From an uncultured Oxalobacter sp. (GTDB taxonomy: Bacteria; Pseudomonadota; Gammaproteobacteria; Burkholderiales; Burkholderiaceae_D), in NCBI GenBank assembly GCA_934277985.1, contig CAKQWF010000002.1, positions 1 through 64,000 of the forward strand: 64,000 bases of DNA, given 5' to 3'. The position numbers and the translations under genes were made by a program. The number at the start of each line of letters is the position of its first letter. Within the stretch, counting starts at the first letter, position 1. Below the pieces are notes generated by a model. It had not been told where the DNA came from. It worked only from the letters and a program-made list of their open reading frames with translations, and made no database searches. Shown here piece after piece: positions 56,152 to 64,000 of this stretch.

Positions 56152-56478
56152 TCAGATGTTGCTGTCGATAAAAGCGATTAACTGGCTTTTGCTCAGTGCG
56201 CCCACTTTCTGGGCGGCAACCGTGCCGTTTTTGAACAGGATCAGTGTCGGAATGCCGCGAATACCGAATCGGGCCGGAGTCGCCTGGTTGGAATCGACAT
56301 CCATTTTGGCGAAAGTGACTTTACCTGCGTATTCTTTTGAAACTTCGTCGAAGATCGGCGCAACCATTTTGCATGGCCCGCACCATGTCGCCCAGAAATC
56401 GACCAGAACCGGTTTGTCGGACTTGAGTACATCTGCATCAAAAGATGTGTCGCTGATAGTCTTGATAGTGTCTGTCAT
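56152..56478 (-). CDS. trxA: Thioredoxin 1
   Basis: A 108-residue classical thioredoxin with the redox motif WCGPC (32-36) in [20 protein letters not shown], the conserved cis-Pro in [12 protein letters not shown], and VGALSKSQL at the end. It donates electrons to ribonucleotide reductase, methionine sulfoxide reductases and other enzymes. Located upstream of rho as in many proteobacteria. Confidence 0.98.
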   Translation of the reverse strand: MTDTIKTISDTSFDADVLKSDKPVLVDFWATWCGPCKMVAPIFDEVSKEYAGKVTFAKMDVDSNQATPARFGIRGIPTLILFKNGTVAAQKVGALSKSQLIAFIDSNI

Positions 56479-56805
56479 AATATCTTCGGTAAGTGAAGGG
56501 GATATCTGTCAAAAAGCCGTCGTATCGGATAAATGCATCTGCAAAACCTTGCCTGTGCCAGTTCAAGTGAACGGATGAAGGATGAGTGCGGCAAATGAAT
56601 ACCGGTAGTGCAAAAAATCGCTGTATTTGAATAAAGCGGTATAGCGCATTATTTTAACGGATACCGGATGCAAAAGATAATGCCGATATCAATAAACAGC
56701 GGATTGATTATAACCAAAAACAGGGAAGATGATATATCAATGCGTTTTTTTTCTGCAGCGTTCAGGCCGCCTTCTGGATATATCGCCAAAAGGCGGTCCG
56801 GGTTT
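56479..56805. other. Intergenic region between the efflux operon and trxA
   Basis: 327 bp holding the trxA promoter (not clearly resolved) and the 3' end of the efflux transcript. A weak terminator is listed separately. A leftward frame across part of it is continuous with antisense sequence and is not a gene. Confidence 0.4.
56612..56638 (-). terminator. Possible terminator of the efflux operon
   Basis: On the minus strand CGCT-T-TATT and AATA-C-AGCG pair with one mismatch and a tight loop, followed by A and six T, about 170 bp beyond the outer-membrane gene. Confidence 0.4.
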
Positions 56806-58263
56806 TCATTGAGCGAAATCCTGCTGTACTTCCTGTGACGCCACAGTTTCTTCCGGTGTGCTTTCCGGTTTGACCAGTCCACCACCCAGGGCACGATACA
56901 GTTCAACGGCATTGACCAGTCGCATCAGCCGAGCATCGACCAGTGACTGTTCGGCGGCAAACTGCTGACGTTGTGCATCGAATACTTCCAGCGAGCTGGC
57001 GATACCGTTGTCGTAACGAGCCTGCGACAGTCTCAGACGATCCGTTTCAGAAGCGAGGACGGCAGCTTGCGCTTTGACCTGCTCATTGAGCCAGTCGCGT
57101 GCCATCAGGGCATCAGCCACTTCGCGGAATGCGACCTGAATAGTTTTTTCATATTCGGCGACGGCGATGTTCTTGCGTGCTTCGGCAAGATCAAGGTTGG
57201 CGATATTGCGGCCTGCGTCGAAGATCGGCAGTGTCAGTGCGGGCGTGAAGGTCCAGGCACCGGTACCGGCGTCGAAAAGACCTGACAGGCTCGGGCTGGC
57301 GGTACCTGCGAATGCCGTCAGTGTAATGCGCGGGAAAAAGGCAGCACGGGCAGCACCGATATTGGCATTAGCCGCTTTCAGAAGTTGCTCGTATTGCCGG
57401 ATGTCCGGACGGTTTTCCAACAGGTCGGAAGGCAGTCCTGCAGGAATGTCCTGGAGGATGTCGTCTTCAGATAGGTCATGTGCCGGCGGCAAATTTTCGA
57501 TACGTTTTCCACCGATCAGCACGACCAGCGCATTTTCAGTCTGTGCACGTTCCCTTTGCAGGGCAGATAGCGAAACCATGGCGGATTGCATCAGTGTTTC
57601 GTACTGACGTAATTCCAGCGCGGATGATGCCCCGACTTCATAGCGTTTCTGCATCAGTTCATACGATTGCTTGTACGATTCGTACGATTTTCTGGCCAGC
57701 TCGATCTGCTTGGACTGAGCGCGTTCGGTCAGGTAGGTTTTTGCGACTTCGGAAATCAGACTGATATAGGCGGAACGCTGCGCTTCTTCGGTTGCCAAAT
57801 ATTCGGCCAGTGCGGCATCGGTCAGGCTTTTGACGCGGCCGAAGAAATCCAATTCGAACGCAGAGATACCCAGTCCGACGCGATAATTGCCTTGGGTGAT
57901 CATGGCATCGGCATCTGAAAGACCACCGAGCGTTCTGGAGCGTGCGGCTTCGCCTTCGACTTGGAAAGTCGGCAGTCTGTCGGCCCATTGTACGTTATAT
58001 AACGCACGGGCTTCTTCAATACGCAGTGCGGCAATGCGCAGATCGCGGTTGTTTTCGATTGCGGCCGCGATCAGGGCACGCAGCCGGGGTTCATGAAAAA
58101 ATTCGTTCCAGCCGATTTTTGATGCCGGTGTCTGTGCGGAAGCATCGGATTTTACGGGGAACTGTTCCTCGACTGGCGCATCCGGACGGACATAAGTGGG
58201 TGCCATACTGCAACTGGAGAGAATACCGGCGGCAAGCAGGGCCAGCGTACACTTTTTAATCAT
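56806..58263 (-). CDS. Outer-membrane efflux lipoprotein (NodT/OprM family)
   Basis: A 485-residue TolC-like channel subunit of a tripartite RND pump. Lipoprotein signal with lipobox SSC (Cys about 18), then the family start MAPTYVRPDAPV, and two repeats of the outer-membrane efflux domain (about 60-250 and 270-465), for example ENNRDLRIAALRIEEARALY and LPIFDAGRNIANLDLAEARK. A 20-residue acidic tail ends the protein. Its start overlaps the end of the RND pump gene by 8 bp, so the three efflux genes form one operon. Confidence 0.94.
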   Translation of the reverse strand: MIKKCTLALLAAGILSSCSMAPTYVRPDAPVEEQFPVKSDASAQTPASKIGWNEFFHEPRLRALIAAAIENNRDLRIAALRIEEARALYNVQWADRLPTFQVEGEAARSRTLGGLSDADAMITQGNYRVGLGISAFELDFFGRVKSLTDAALAEYLATEEAQRSAYISLISEVAKTYLTERAQSKQIELARKSYESYKQSYELMQKRYEVGASSALELRQYETLMQSAMVSLSALQRERAQTENALVVLIGGKRIENLPPAHDLSEDDILQDIPAGLPSDLLENRPDIRQYEQLLKAANANIGAARAAFFPRITLTAFAGTASPSLSGLFDAGTGAWTFTPALTLPIFDAGRNIANLDLAEARKNIAVAEYEKTIQVAFREVADALMARDWLNEQVKAQAAVLASETDRLRLSQARYDNGIASSLEVFDAQRQQFAAEQSLVDARLMRLVNAVELYRALGGGLVKPESTPEETVASQEVQQDFAQ

Positions 58264-61200
58264 CTGTTTTGTCCTTCTTGTTTGCGCGAGTCAGGAAATC
58301 CAGTGCGACTTTCCAGGGTTTTTTCCGGTCTTGCGTATTGTTCCGTGCGTACATGGCCTGCTGGCGTTTGTTGTCGCTGAAAATGGAACGTACCACGATA
58401 AAGAAGATCGGTACCATGTAAACAGCCAGTACGGTTGCCGTGATCATGCCGAACAGCACACCGGTACCGATGGCCTGCTGGGATGCAGCACCGGCGCCGG
58501 ATGCAATGGCCAGCGGAATGACGCCCAGAATGAAAGCCATGGATGTCATGATGATCGGACGGAAACGCAGACGTACGGCCTCCAGTGTCGAGCGGATCAG
58601 CCCTTTGCCCTGAGCCTGGAGATCTTTCGCGAATTCGACGATCAGAATGGCGTTTTTCGCGGACAGACCGATGGTTGCGATCAGACCGACCTTGAAGTAC
58701 ACGTCATTTGGCATGCCGCGCAAGAACATGCCAGCCAGAGCGCCGATGACGCCAAGCGGTACCACGAGCAGGACGGCGACCGGAATCGTGGTGCTTTCAT
58801 AGAGTGCAGCCAGACAGAGGAACACAGCCAGAAGCGAAAGTGCATAAAGCATCGGTGCCTGTGAACCGGAAGTCTGTTCTTCCAGTGACTGACCTGTCCA
58901 TTCGTAACCGAAACCGGACGGGAGCTGTTGCATGAGCGATACCATTTCATTCATCGCATCACCCGTGCTGTACCCATCTGCCGGCATACCGGTGATACGC
59001 ATTGCAGGATAGCCGTTGTAACGGATCAACTGGATCGGTGCCTTGTCCCATTCCGTCGATGAAAAGGCGGAAAACGGTACCATGGTGCCGGATGCGTTGC
59101 GGACATAGATATTTTTGATGTCATCAGGTGTCATACGTTCGTTTGCTTCAAGCTGGACAATGACACGCTGCTGACGTCCGGTACTGTCGAAGTCGTTGAC
59201 ATAATTGGAACCGAGTGCCGTCGAAAGGGTGGTATTGATGTCTTCGAACGAAACTCCCAGCGCATTGGCCTTTTCACGATCGATCTTCAATGAAAGTTGC
59301 GGTGCATTTTCCATACCGTCGAAACGAACGTTTTTCAGTACCTTGCTTTCATGTGCGAGCTGAAGCAGCTGGTCTCGTGCGGCTGTCAGCGCCTTGTTGC
59401 CATGGTCTGCACGATCCTGCAAACGGAAGACAAAACCGGTTTGGTTACCCAGTTCGCGGATCGGTGGAGGATTCATCGGGTAGACAATGGCATCACGGAT
59501 TTGCGAGAAACGTGCAGCAGCGCGTTTGACAATTTCACTTGCCGAGTTGTCGGAATCGCGTTCACTCCAGTCCTTGAGGGTGACGAACGCCAGACCACCG
59601 TTTTGTGCACTACCCGAGAAACTGTGGCCGACAACCGTCACGATACCGTCGATGCCGGATTCCTTCGAGAACTGGTCTTCAACCACCTTCAGAACTTCCA
59701 GTGTTCGTGCCTGTGTCGCGCCGGCAGGTAACTGGACGTTGGTGTAGAGATAACCTTGGTCATCGTCCGGCAGGAAGGCAGTCGGCAGTTTCCAGAACAT
59801 GAAAGCGGTACACAAAACGATCGCGCCGTAAATCACGATGTAGCGAGTGATTTTGCCGAACATTTTCGAGACCTGACGTTCATAAGTCATGGTCATGCTG
59901 TGGAAACGACGGTTGAACCAGCCGAAAAATCCTTTTTTCTCGTTATGCGCATTCGGATCGACGGGCTTGAGGATCGTTGCACACAATGCCGGTGTCAGCG
60001 ACAACGCGAGAAAAGCGGAGAATATCATCGACGCGACAAGCGAGATGGAGAATTGCCGGTAAATACGACCCACCGAGCCGCTGAAAAATGCCATCGGGAT
60101 GAAAACGGCGGTCAGCACTGTCGAAATCCCGACGATAGCGCCGGTAATCTGTCCCATTGCCTTGTATGTCGCTTCACGTGGGGACAATCCTTCCTCGGTC
60201 ATGATACGTTCCACGTTTTCCACGACGACGATCGCGTCGTCAATCAGAATACCGATCGCCAGAACCATACCGAACATGGTTAGCATGTTGATCGAGAATC
60301 CCAGTGCTTTCATGACGATGAAGGTACCCATCAATGCGATAGGAACCACAATGGTCGGAATGATCGTGTACCGGAAGTTTTGCAAAAACAGGTACATGAT
60401 GACGAAGACCAGGAAAACACCTTCGAGAAGTGTCTTGACCACTTCATGAATGGATGCACTGACGAATTTCGAAGTATCGTTCTGGATACTGTAAGTCACG
60501 CCTTCAGGGAAATACTGGGACAGTTCCTTCATTTTTTCCCGGACAGCGGTCATGGTCGCAATCGTGTTGGCGGTTGCGGTCGGCTGGATACCGAAACCGG
60601 AAGACGGTTTTCCGTTCAGGCGGGTATATTTTTCATAGGTTCTGCCGCCCAGCTCGATACGTGCGACGTCTTTCAGACGGACAACCGAACCGTCTGTATT
60701 GGCACGCAAAATGATGTTTTCGAATTCTTCAACAGTTTGCAACTGACCATGAACATCAACGTTCGCACTGAAGGTTTCCGTCCCGACGTTGGGCGGGAAA
60801 GCGGTGGCACCAGAGGAGACGACCGCGTTCTGGTTTTTGATGGCATTGGCGACGTCACCTGCCGTCAGATTCAGACCGGTAAGCTTGATGGGATCGATCC
60901 AGACACGCATGGCCTTTTCGGTACCGAACACGGTTGCATCGCCGACACCAGGAAGACGCTTGATTTCGTAAAGGACGTTACGGTAAATGTAGTCACCGAG
61001 ATCGATAGGCGTCATGCGTCCGTCTGTCGAATACAGATTGATGATCGCCATGAAGTTGCTGCGTGATTTATTGATGGTGACCCCTTGCTGCATGACGGCG
61101 TCCGGCAGTCGGGATTCAACACGTTTGAGTCGGTTCAGCACATCGACGGCTGCCAGTTCGACGTCGGTTTCCGGAGTAAAGGACAGGGTGATTTTACCGG

Positions 61201-61456
61201 TACCGGTCGCACTTTCCGATTCAAAATACTGAAGACCGGTTGCACCGTTCATTTCCAGTTCGATGATCTGGATGACACTGTCTTCCACGGTTTTGGCTGT
61301 AGCGCCCGGATAGGTTACAGAGACGGTGACCTGCGGCGGAGCTACATCCGGATATTGCGAAATCGGCAGATTCAGGATGGACAATATGCCACCCAGCGTA
61401 ATGAAAATTGCGATAACCCACGCAAAAATAGGGCGGTCGATAAAAAATCTTGCCAT
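58256..61456 (-). CDS. RND multidrug efflux transporter (AcrB/MexB type, HAE-1)
   Basis: A 1066-residue inner-membrane pump. It starts MARFFIDRPIFAWVIAIFI as HAE-1 pumps do, and shows twelve membrane spans with the proton-relay Asp pair in LAIGILIDDAIVVVENVER (TM4) and the Lys in IGLSAKNAILIVEFAKD (TM10). Docking loops have the usual PTAFLPDDDQGY. Substrates of such pumps are hydrophobic drugs, dyes and bile salts. It is 20 bp downstream of the membrane-fusion gene and under the divergent TetR regulator. Confidence 0.96.
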   Translation of the reverse strand: MARFFIDRPIFAWVIAIFITLGGILSILNLPISQYPDVAPPQVTVSVTYPGATAKTVEDSVIQIIELEMNGATGLQYFESESATGTGKITLSFTPETDVELAAVDVLNRLKRVESRLPDAVMQQGVTINKSRSNFMAIINLYSTDGRMTPIDLGDYIYRNVLYEIKRLPGVGDATVFGTEKAMRVWIDPIKLTGLNLTAGDVANAIKNQNAVVSSGATAFPPNVGTETFSANVDVHGQLQTVEEFENIILRANTDGSVVRLKDVARIELGGRTYEKYTRLNGKPSSGFGIQPTATANTIATMTAVREKMKELSQYFPEGVTYSIQNDTSKFVSASIHEVVKTLLEGVFLVFVIMYLFLQNFRYTIIPTIVVPIALMGTFIVMKALGFSINMLTMFGMVLAIGILIDDAIVVVENVERIMTEEGLSPREATYKAMGQITGAIVGISTVLTAVFIPMAFFSGSVGRIYRQFSISLVASMIFSAFLALSLTPALCATILKPVDPNAHNEKKGFFGWFNRRFHSMTMTYERQVSKMFGKITRYIVIYGAIVLCTAFMFWKLPTAFLPDDDQGYLYTNVQLPAGATQARTLEVLKVVEDQFSKESGIDGIVTVVGHSFSGSAQNGGLAFVTLKDWSERDSDNSASEIVKRAAARFSQIRDAIVYPMNPPPIRELGNQTGFVFRLQDRADHGNKALTAARDQLLQLAHESKVLKNVRFDGMENAPQLSLKIDREKANALGVSFEDINTTLSTALGSNYVNDFDSTGRQQRVIVQLEANERMTPDDIKNIYVRNASGTMVPFSAFSSTEWDKAPIQLIRYNGYPAMRITGMPADGYSTGDAMNEMVSLMQQLPSGFGYEWTGQSLEEQTSGSQAPMLYALSLLAVFLCLAALYESTTIPVAVLLVVPLGVIGALAGMFLRGMPNDVYFKVGLIATIGLSAKNAILIVEFAKDLQAQGKGLIRSTLEAVRLRFRPIIMTSMAFILGVIPLAIASGAGAASQQAIGTGVLFGMITATVLAVYMVPIFFIVVRSIFSDNKRQQAMYARNNTQDRKKPWKVALDFLTRANKKDKTDD

Positions 61457-61476
61457 AGGAAATTCCCTCTTTTTGC

Positions 61477-62811
61477 CTATTCAGCCTTGGGCGTATCGGC
61501 AGATGTCGCAGGTTGCCCGTTTTGCTGGGGTACAGCCGGTGTCTGTTGTGTTGCAGGTTCCGACTGTTGTGTGGCGGGTTGCGCAGCCTGTTGTTCTGCA
61601 TTGTTGCCGGATGTCGCCGTATCGCTGCCGTTCTGGATGGCGGCTTGCGGTTGTTGTACCGGTTCCGCTTTGGGCTTGAGCGGATCTTCCCATGGAACGG
61701 CGCGTACCGGTGCGCCGGCCTTGATTTTTTGCAGGCCTTCGACGACGACACGATCACCCGGTTTCAAACCTTCCAGCACTTCCCATGAAGCGCCGACGGC
61801 CGCTCCGGTCTTGACCTTGCGGACTTCCACCTTGTCTTCATTGTTGAGCACCATGACGGAGGAACCGTCATTGGCGCGGATGACTGCCTGTTGGGGAACT
61901 GTGATGGCGTTTTCGTTGATCGCCTGTTCCATCCGTGCACGGACATACATGCCGGGAAGTACCATGTTCTGAGGATTGGGGAACAGGGCACGAATAGTCA
62001 GTTCACCGGTAGTCGGATCGACGGTGATATCTGAAAAGAGCAATTTGCCGGTATGGTCGAAGATCGTACCGTCTTCCATAACCATGGTGACTTTCAGCCC
62101 GGACTTGTCGGTATCCTTGAGTGTACCGGCATTCATCATCTGGCGCAGTTTGAGCAGTTCTGCGCTGGACTGCGTCAGGTTCAGATAAATTGGATCGATC
62201 TGCTGGATGGTAGCCAGCAGCGTTGCTTCGTTCTGGCCGACCAGAGCGCCTTCCGTCACCATCTGGCGACCGATTCTGCCTGAAATCGGGGCGGTCACAC
62301 GGGCATATTCCAGATTCAGGTTGGCTCTGACCAGTTCGGCCTTTGCTGCATCCACATCGGCAGCAGCCTGTTTCTGTGCGGCGACGGCGTCATCATATTC
62401 CTGTTTGCTGACGGCATTGATCTTGACCAGCGGTGTGTAACGTTTCAGTTTCAGATCGGCCTGGACCAGGTTGGCTTTTGCACGTGCCAGCGTAGCCTTG
62501 GCGCTTTGTACGGCGGCCTGATAGTCGCGTGGGTCGATCTGGAACAGAAGTTGTCCCTGTTTGACATAGGAACCTTCTTCAAATGCGCGTTTGAGAATGA
62601 TGCCGGGTACCCGTGCACGAACTTCGGCTGTACGGAAAGACTCGATTCTTCCGGGCAATTCATTTTCGATCGCCATTTTTTCAGGGGTGATCGTAACAAA
62701 AGCCGCTTCAGGCAACGGAGCAGGTGGTGCTTCTTTTTCACCGCAGGCAACCAGCAATGTGGCGGCGATGAAAACGGTACTTGCATTTCTGAAAATGGAA
62801 AAAGGTTTCAT
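61477..62811 (-). CDS. Periplasmic membrane-fusion protein of the RND pump (AcrA type)
   Basis: A 444-residue adaptor linking the RND pump to the outer-membrane channel. A lipoprotein signal ends in LLVACGE; the family segments are PGRIESFRTAEVRARVPGII, the helical hairpin region (about 95-170), YARVTAPISGRIGRQMVTEG and the C-terminal GLKPGDRVVVEGLQKIKAGA. The last 65 residues are an unusual tail rich in Gln, Ala, Thr and Pro. First gene of the operon, with its own promoter and operator. Confidence 0.94.
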   Translation of the reverse strand: MKPFSIFRNASTVFIAATLLVACGEKEAPPAPLPEAAFVTITPEKMAIENELPGRIESFRTAEVRARVPGIILKRAFEEGSYVKQGQLLFQIDPRDYQAAVQSAKATLARAKANLVQADLKLKRYTPLVKINAVSKQEYDDAVAAQKQAAADVDAAKAELVRANLNLEYARVTAPISGRIGRQMVTEGALVGQNEATLLATIQQIDPIYLNLTQSSAELLKLRQMMNAGTLKDTDKSGLKVTMVMEDGTIFDHTGKLLFSDITVDPTTGELTIRALFPNPQNMVLPGMYVRARMEQAINENAITVPQQAVIRANDGSSVMVLNNEDKVEVRKVKTGAAVGASWEVLEGLKPGDRVVVEGLQKIKAGAPVRAVPWEDPLKPKAEPVQQPQAAIQNGSDTATSGNNAEQQAAQPATQQSEPATQQTPAVPQQNGQPATSADTPKAE

Positions 62812-62921
62812 GGGTCTTCAAAAGAAAATGAATCCATTTCCCGTCGGAACAGGGATCTGGAAATGCTTGTGTGTAAACAAATAAAATGCATCGCCTCACA
62901 TGACGGAGACGAAAAAATAAC

Positions 62922-62939
62922 ATACAATCATGAATGTAT
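62922..62939. promoter_or_regulatory. AcrR-like operator of the efflux operon
   Basis: ATACAATCATGAATGTAT is a near-perfect 18-bp palindrome (16 of 18 positions). With its flanks it closely resembles the AcrR box of enteric acrAB. It lies about 10 bp downstream of the predicted start of the pump transcript, where the TetR-type protein could block it. A second short dyad, TTACA-TAT-TGTAA, is near 63002. Confidence 0.7.
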
Positions 62940-62955
62940 TTAAACGATTCTGCGC

Positions 62956-62984
62956 ATTATCGGTCAGAAATGCTTTTCTCGCAA
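62956..62984 (-). promoter_or_regulatory. Sigma-70 promoter of the efflux operon
   Basis: On the minus strand TTGCGA (62979-62984), 17-bp spacer, GATAAT (62956-62961). Initiation near 62949 places the AcrR-like operator just inside the transcript. On the other strand a TATAAT at 62992-62997 is a candidate -10 for the regulator. Confidence 0.65.
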
Positions 62985-63025
62985 CAAGCTTTATAATTTG
63001 TTACATATTGTAAATCAGGAGTCTT

Positions 63026-63658
63026 ATGGAACGCGCCGGCAGGAAAAAGACGCTGGAAACCCGTGATCGTATTCTGGATGCGGCAGAAGATGTATTCAAT
63101 GAGTCCGGATATTCCAATACGACCCTAAACGAGATTGCGGAAGCTGCGGGTGTGACCCGTGGCGCGATCTACTGGCATTTCAAGAATAAGGAAGACCTGT
63201 TTCAGGCCATGTGCTTGCGGATACGGGTTCCGATGGATGCGCTGATCAAGGGGATCGTCGAAAAGGGTGTGAACGATCCTGTCGCCCAGCTGAGCAGGAC
63301 ACATGAAACCATCATGCTGGAAGTCATCAACAACCCGCATTACCGGAAGGTGTTGAATATCCTGTTCCATAAGTGTGAATTCACGCGTGAGACGGACCAG
63401 ATCGTCATCCAGCAAAAGGAATGGCATACCTATTCGAGAAACATTATCCGGACGATTCTGGTCAATGCACAGAAAAAGGCGCAATTGCCAGCTGATCTCG
63501 ATATCGAGCTGGCGTGCAATTTGCTGGGGTTCATGTTCCGTGGATTGCTGGCAGACTGGCTGTTCATGCCGGACAGTTTCGACCTGATCGAAAATGCCCG
63601 GAAAGTGAACGATGCCGTGTTCGAACTGATGCGAACCAGCGTACACCTGAAAAAATGA
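63026..63658 (+). CDS. acrR: TetR/AcrR-family repressor of the efflux operon
   Basis: A 210-residue TetR-type repressor. DNA-binding helix-turn-helix at about 10-70: TRDRILDAAEDVFNESGYSN, then LNEIAEAAGVTRGAIYWHFK, very close to the AcrR/TtgR/MexR-like pump regulators. The C-terminal ligand domain is hydrophobic and typical of drug sensors. Divergent from the RND operon, with a palindromic operator between them; it probably represses both and releases on binding pump substrates. The SD AGGAGT is good. Confidence 0.9.
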   Translation: MERAGRKKTLETRDRILDAAEDVFNESGYSNTTLNEIAEAAGVTRGAIYWHFKNKEDLFQAMCLRIRVPMDALIKGIVEKGVNDPVAQLSRTHETIMLEVINNPHYRKVLNILFHKCEFTRETDQIVIQQKEWHTYSRNIIRTILVNAQKKAQLPADLDIELACNLLGFMFRGLLADWLFMPDSFDLIENARKVNDAVFELMRTSVHLKK

Positions 63659-63667
63659 AATTCCGGT

Positions 63668-64000
63668 TCAGAATGCTCTTCTGAAAAAACGGAGGCATGA
63701 GATCAGACCGGTGAAACAGGCGGTTGCACCGATCGCGATCAGAGTATCGACCAGTCCGACTGCCCCAAAATGGAACAACGCCTGTATTGGCGGAATGAAA
63801 ATACCCGCCAGCAGGACAGCGACCGTGACAGCCAGCACCGACCAGAGGATGCTGTTTTTTTGTCCAAGCGATGCGATGAATGAACGACTCCAGGATCGGT
63901 TGACCAGAATCAGCCAGATGTCGCCTGCGATCATGGCGGTGAAGGTCAATGTTCTGGCCTGTTCCGTGTCGAAACCGTACAGGTGGGCGGCCCAGTAAAC
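63668..64000 (-). CDS. C-terminal part of a P-type cation-transporting ATPase (cut by the edge)
   Basis: The last 110 codons of a larger gene; the start is beyond the window. The peptide reads GFDTEQARTLTFTAMIAGDI, then LILVNRSWSRS, NSILWSVLAV, a hydrophobic stretch, FIPPIQALFHF and two more hydrophobic stretches. This is the Cation_ATPase_C region of PMCA/SERCA-like P-type ATPases (membrane helices M7-M10). The ion cannot be told from this part. It ends 10 bp from the regulator stop, tail to tail. Confidence 0.85.
   Translation of the reverse strand, partial: VYWAAHLYGFDTEQARTLTFTAMIAGDIWLILVNRSWSRSFIASLGQKNSILWSVLAVTVAVLLAGIFIPPIQALFHFGAVGLVDTLIAIGATACFTGLISCLRFFRRAF

Noticed and set aside
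56649..56912. 87-codon minus-strand frame over the end of the efflux gene
   Set aside because: It overlaps the certain outer-membrane efflux gene in another frame and continues into non-coding sequence.

Overview
The window is chromosomal DNA of a betaproteobacterium of the order Burkholderiales. It most resembles the family Oxalobacteraceae, and a low-GC member such as Oxalobacter would fit, but the genus is an inference. The grounds are the syntenic blocks pepA/lptFG, rpsO-pnp, rnr-rlmB-cysE, cysS-alkA-accA-tilS-lysC and trxA-rho, a CysB-type regulator, a fused kinase/GNAT ArgA and a near-even base composition. Nearly all of it is housekeeping sequence. I saw no IS element, CRISPR array, prophage module, rRNA or classical riboswitch.

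Layout. 1-600: an AT-rich edge with the tail of an unidentified gene, then tRNA-Arg(ACG). 0.7-6 kb: an exported TPR protein, dihydrofolate reductase, a BON-domain lipoprotein, an orphan AAA+ ATPase behind a long non-coding leader, and a small exported lysine-rich protein. 6-16.7 kb: leucyl aminopeptidase divergent from lptFG, cysB, hrpA, argA and yggX. 16.7-20.7 kb: a proteostasis cluster of hsp20, a PEBP-family gene, lon and a second hsp20. 21-24.4 kb: psd, pssA and leuA, with a candidate leucine leader peptide before leuA. 24.4-28.3 kb: two paralogous lipoproteins, rpsO and pnp. 28.5-36.3 kb: a quinone oxidoreductase, trmB, a GltS-type transporter, tRNA-Leu(CAG), rnr, rlmB and cysE. 36.5-43.5 kb: two giant tandem DUF748 (AsmA-like) proteins. 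43.5-52.5 kb: an AAG-type glycosylase, lpxH, ppiB, cysS, an AlkA-type glycosylase, accA, tilS, lysC and a universal stress protein. 52.5-56.5 kb: an NMO-like flavoprotein with a cysteine-rich tail, a degenerate rubrerythrin-like protein, rho and trxA. 56.8-63.7 kb: an AcrAB-OprM-type RND efflux operon with a divergent TetR/AcrR repressor and an AcrR-like operator. The right edge carries the C-terminus of a P-type cation ATPase.

How the genes work together. Envelope functions dominate: LPS export (lptFG), lipid A synthesis (lpxH), phospholipid synthesis (psd, pssA), fatty acid synthesis (accA), two AsmA-like proteins, several lipoproteins and tripartite efflux. The rest is protein quality control, RNA turnover and modification, amino-acid synthesis (argA, leuA, cysE, lysC) and alkylation repair.

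The least-described items are the leuA leader with its near-leaderless start, a terminator-like hairpin at the 5' end of the rpsO transcript, the rubrerythrin-like protein that seems to have lost its diiron ligands, the cysteine-tailed flavoprotein beside it, the internal duplication in the second DUF748 protein, and the orphan AAA+ ATPase. No complete new multi-gene system stands out. Start codons were moved inward wherever a Shine-Dalgarno (SD) sequence or family N-terminus favoured it. All family assignments come from reading the sequence, not from searches.
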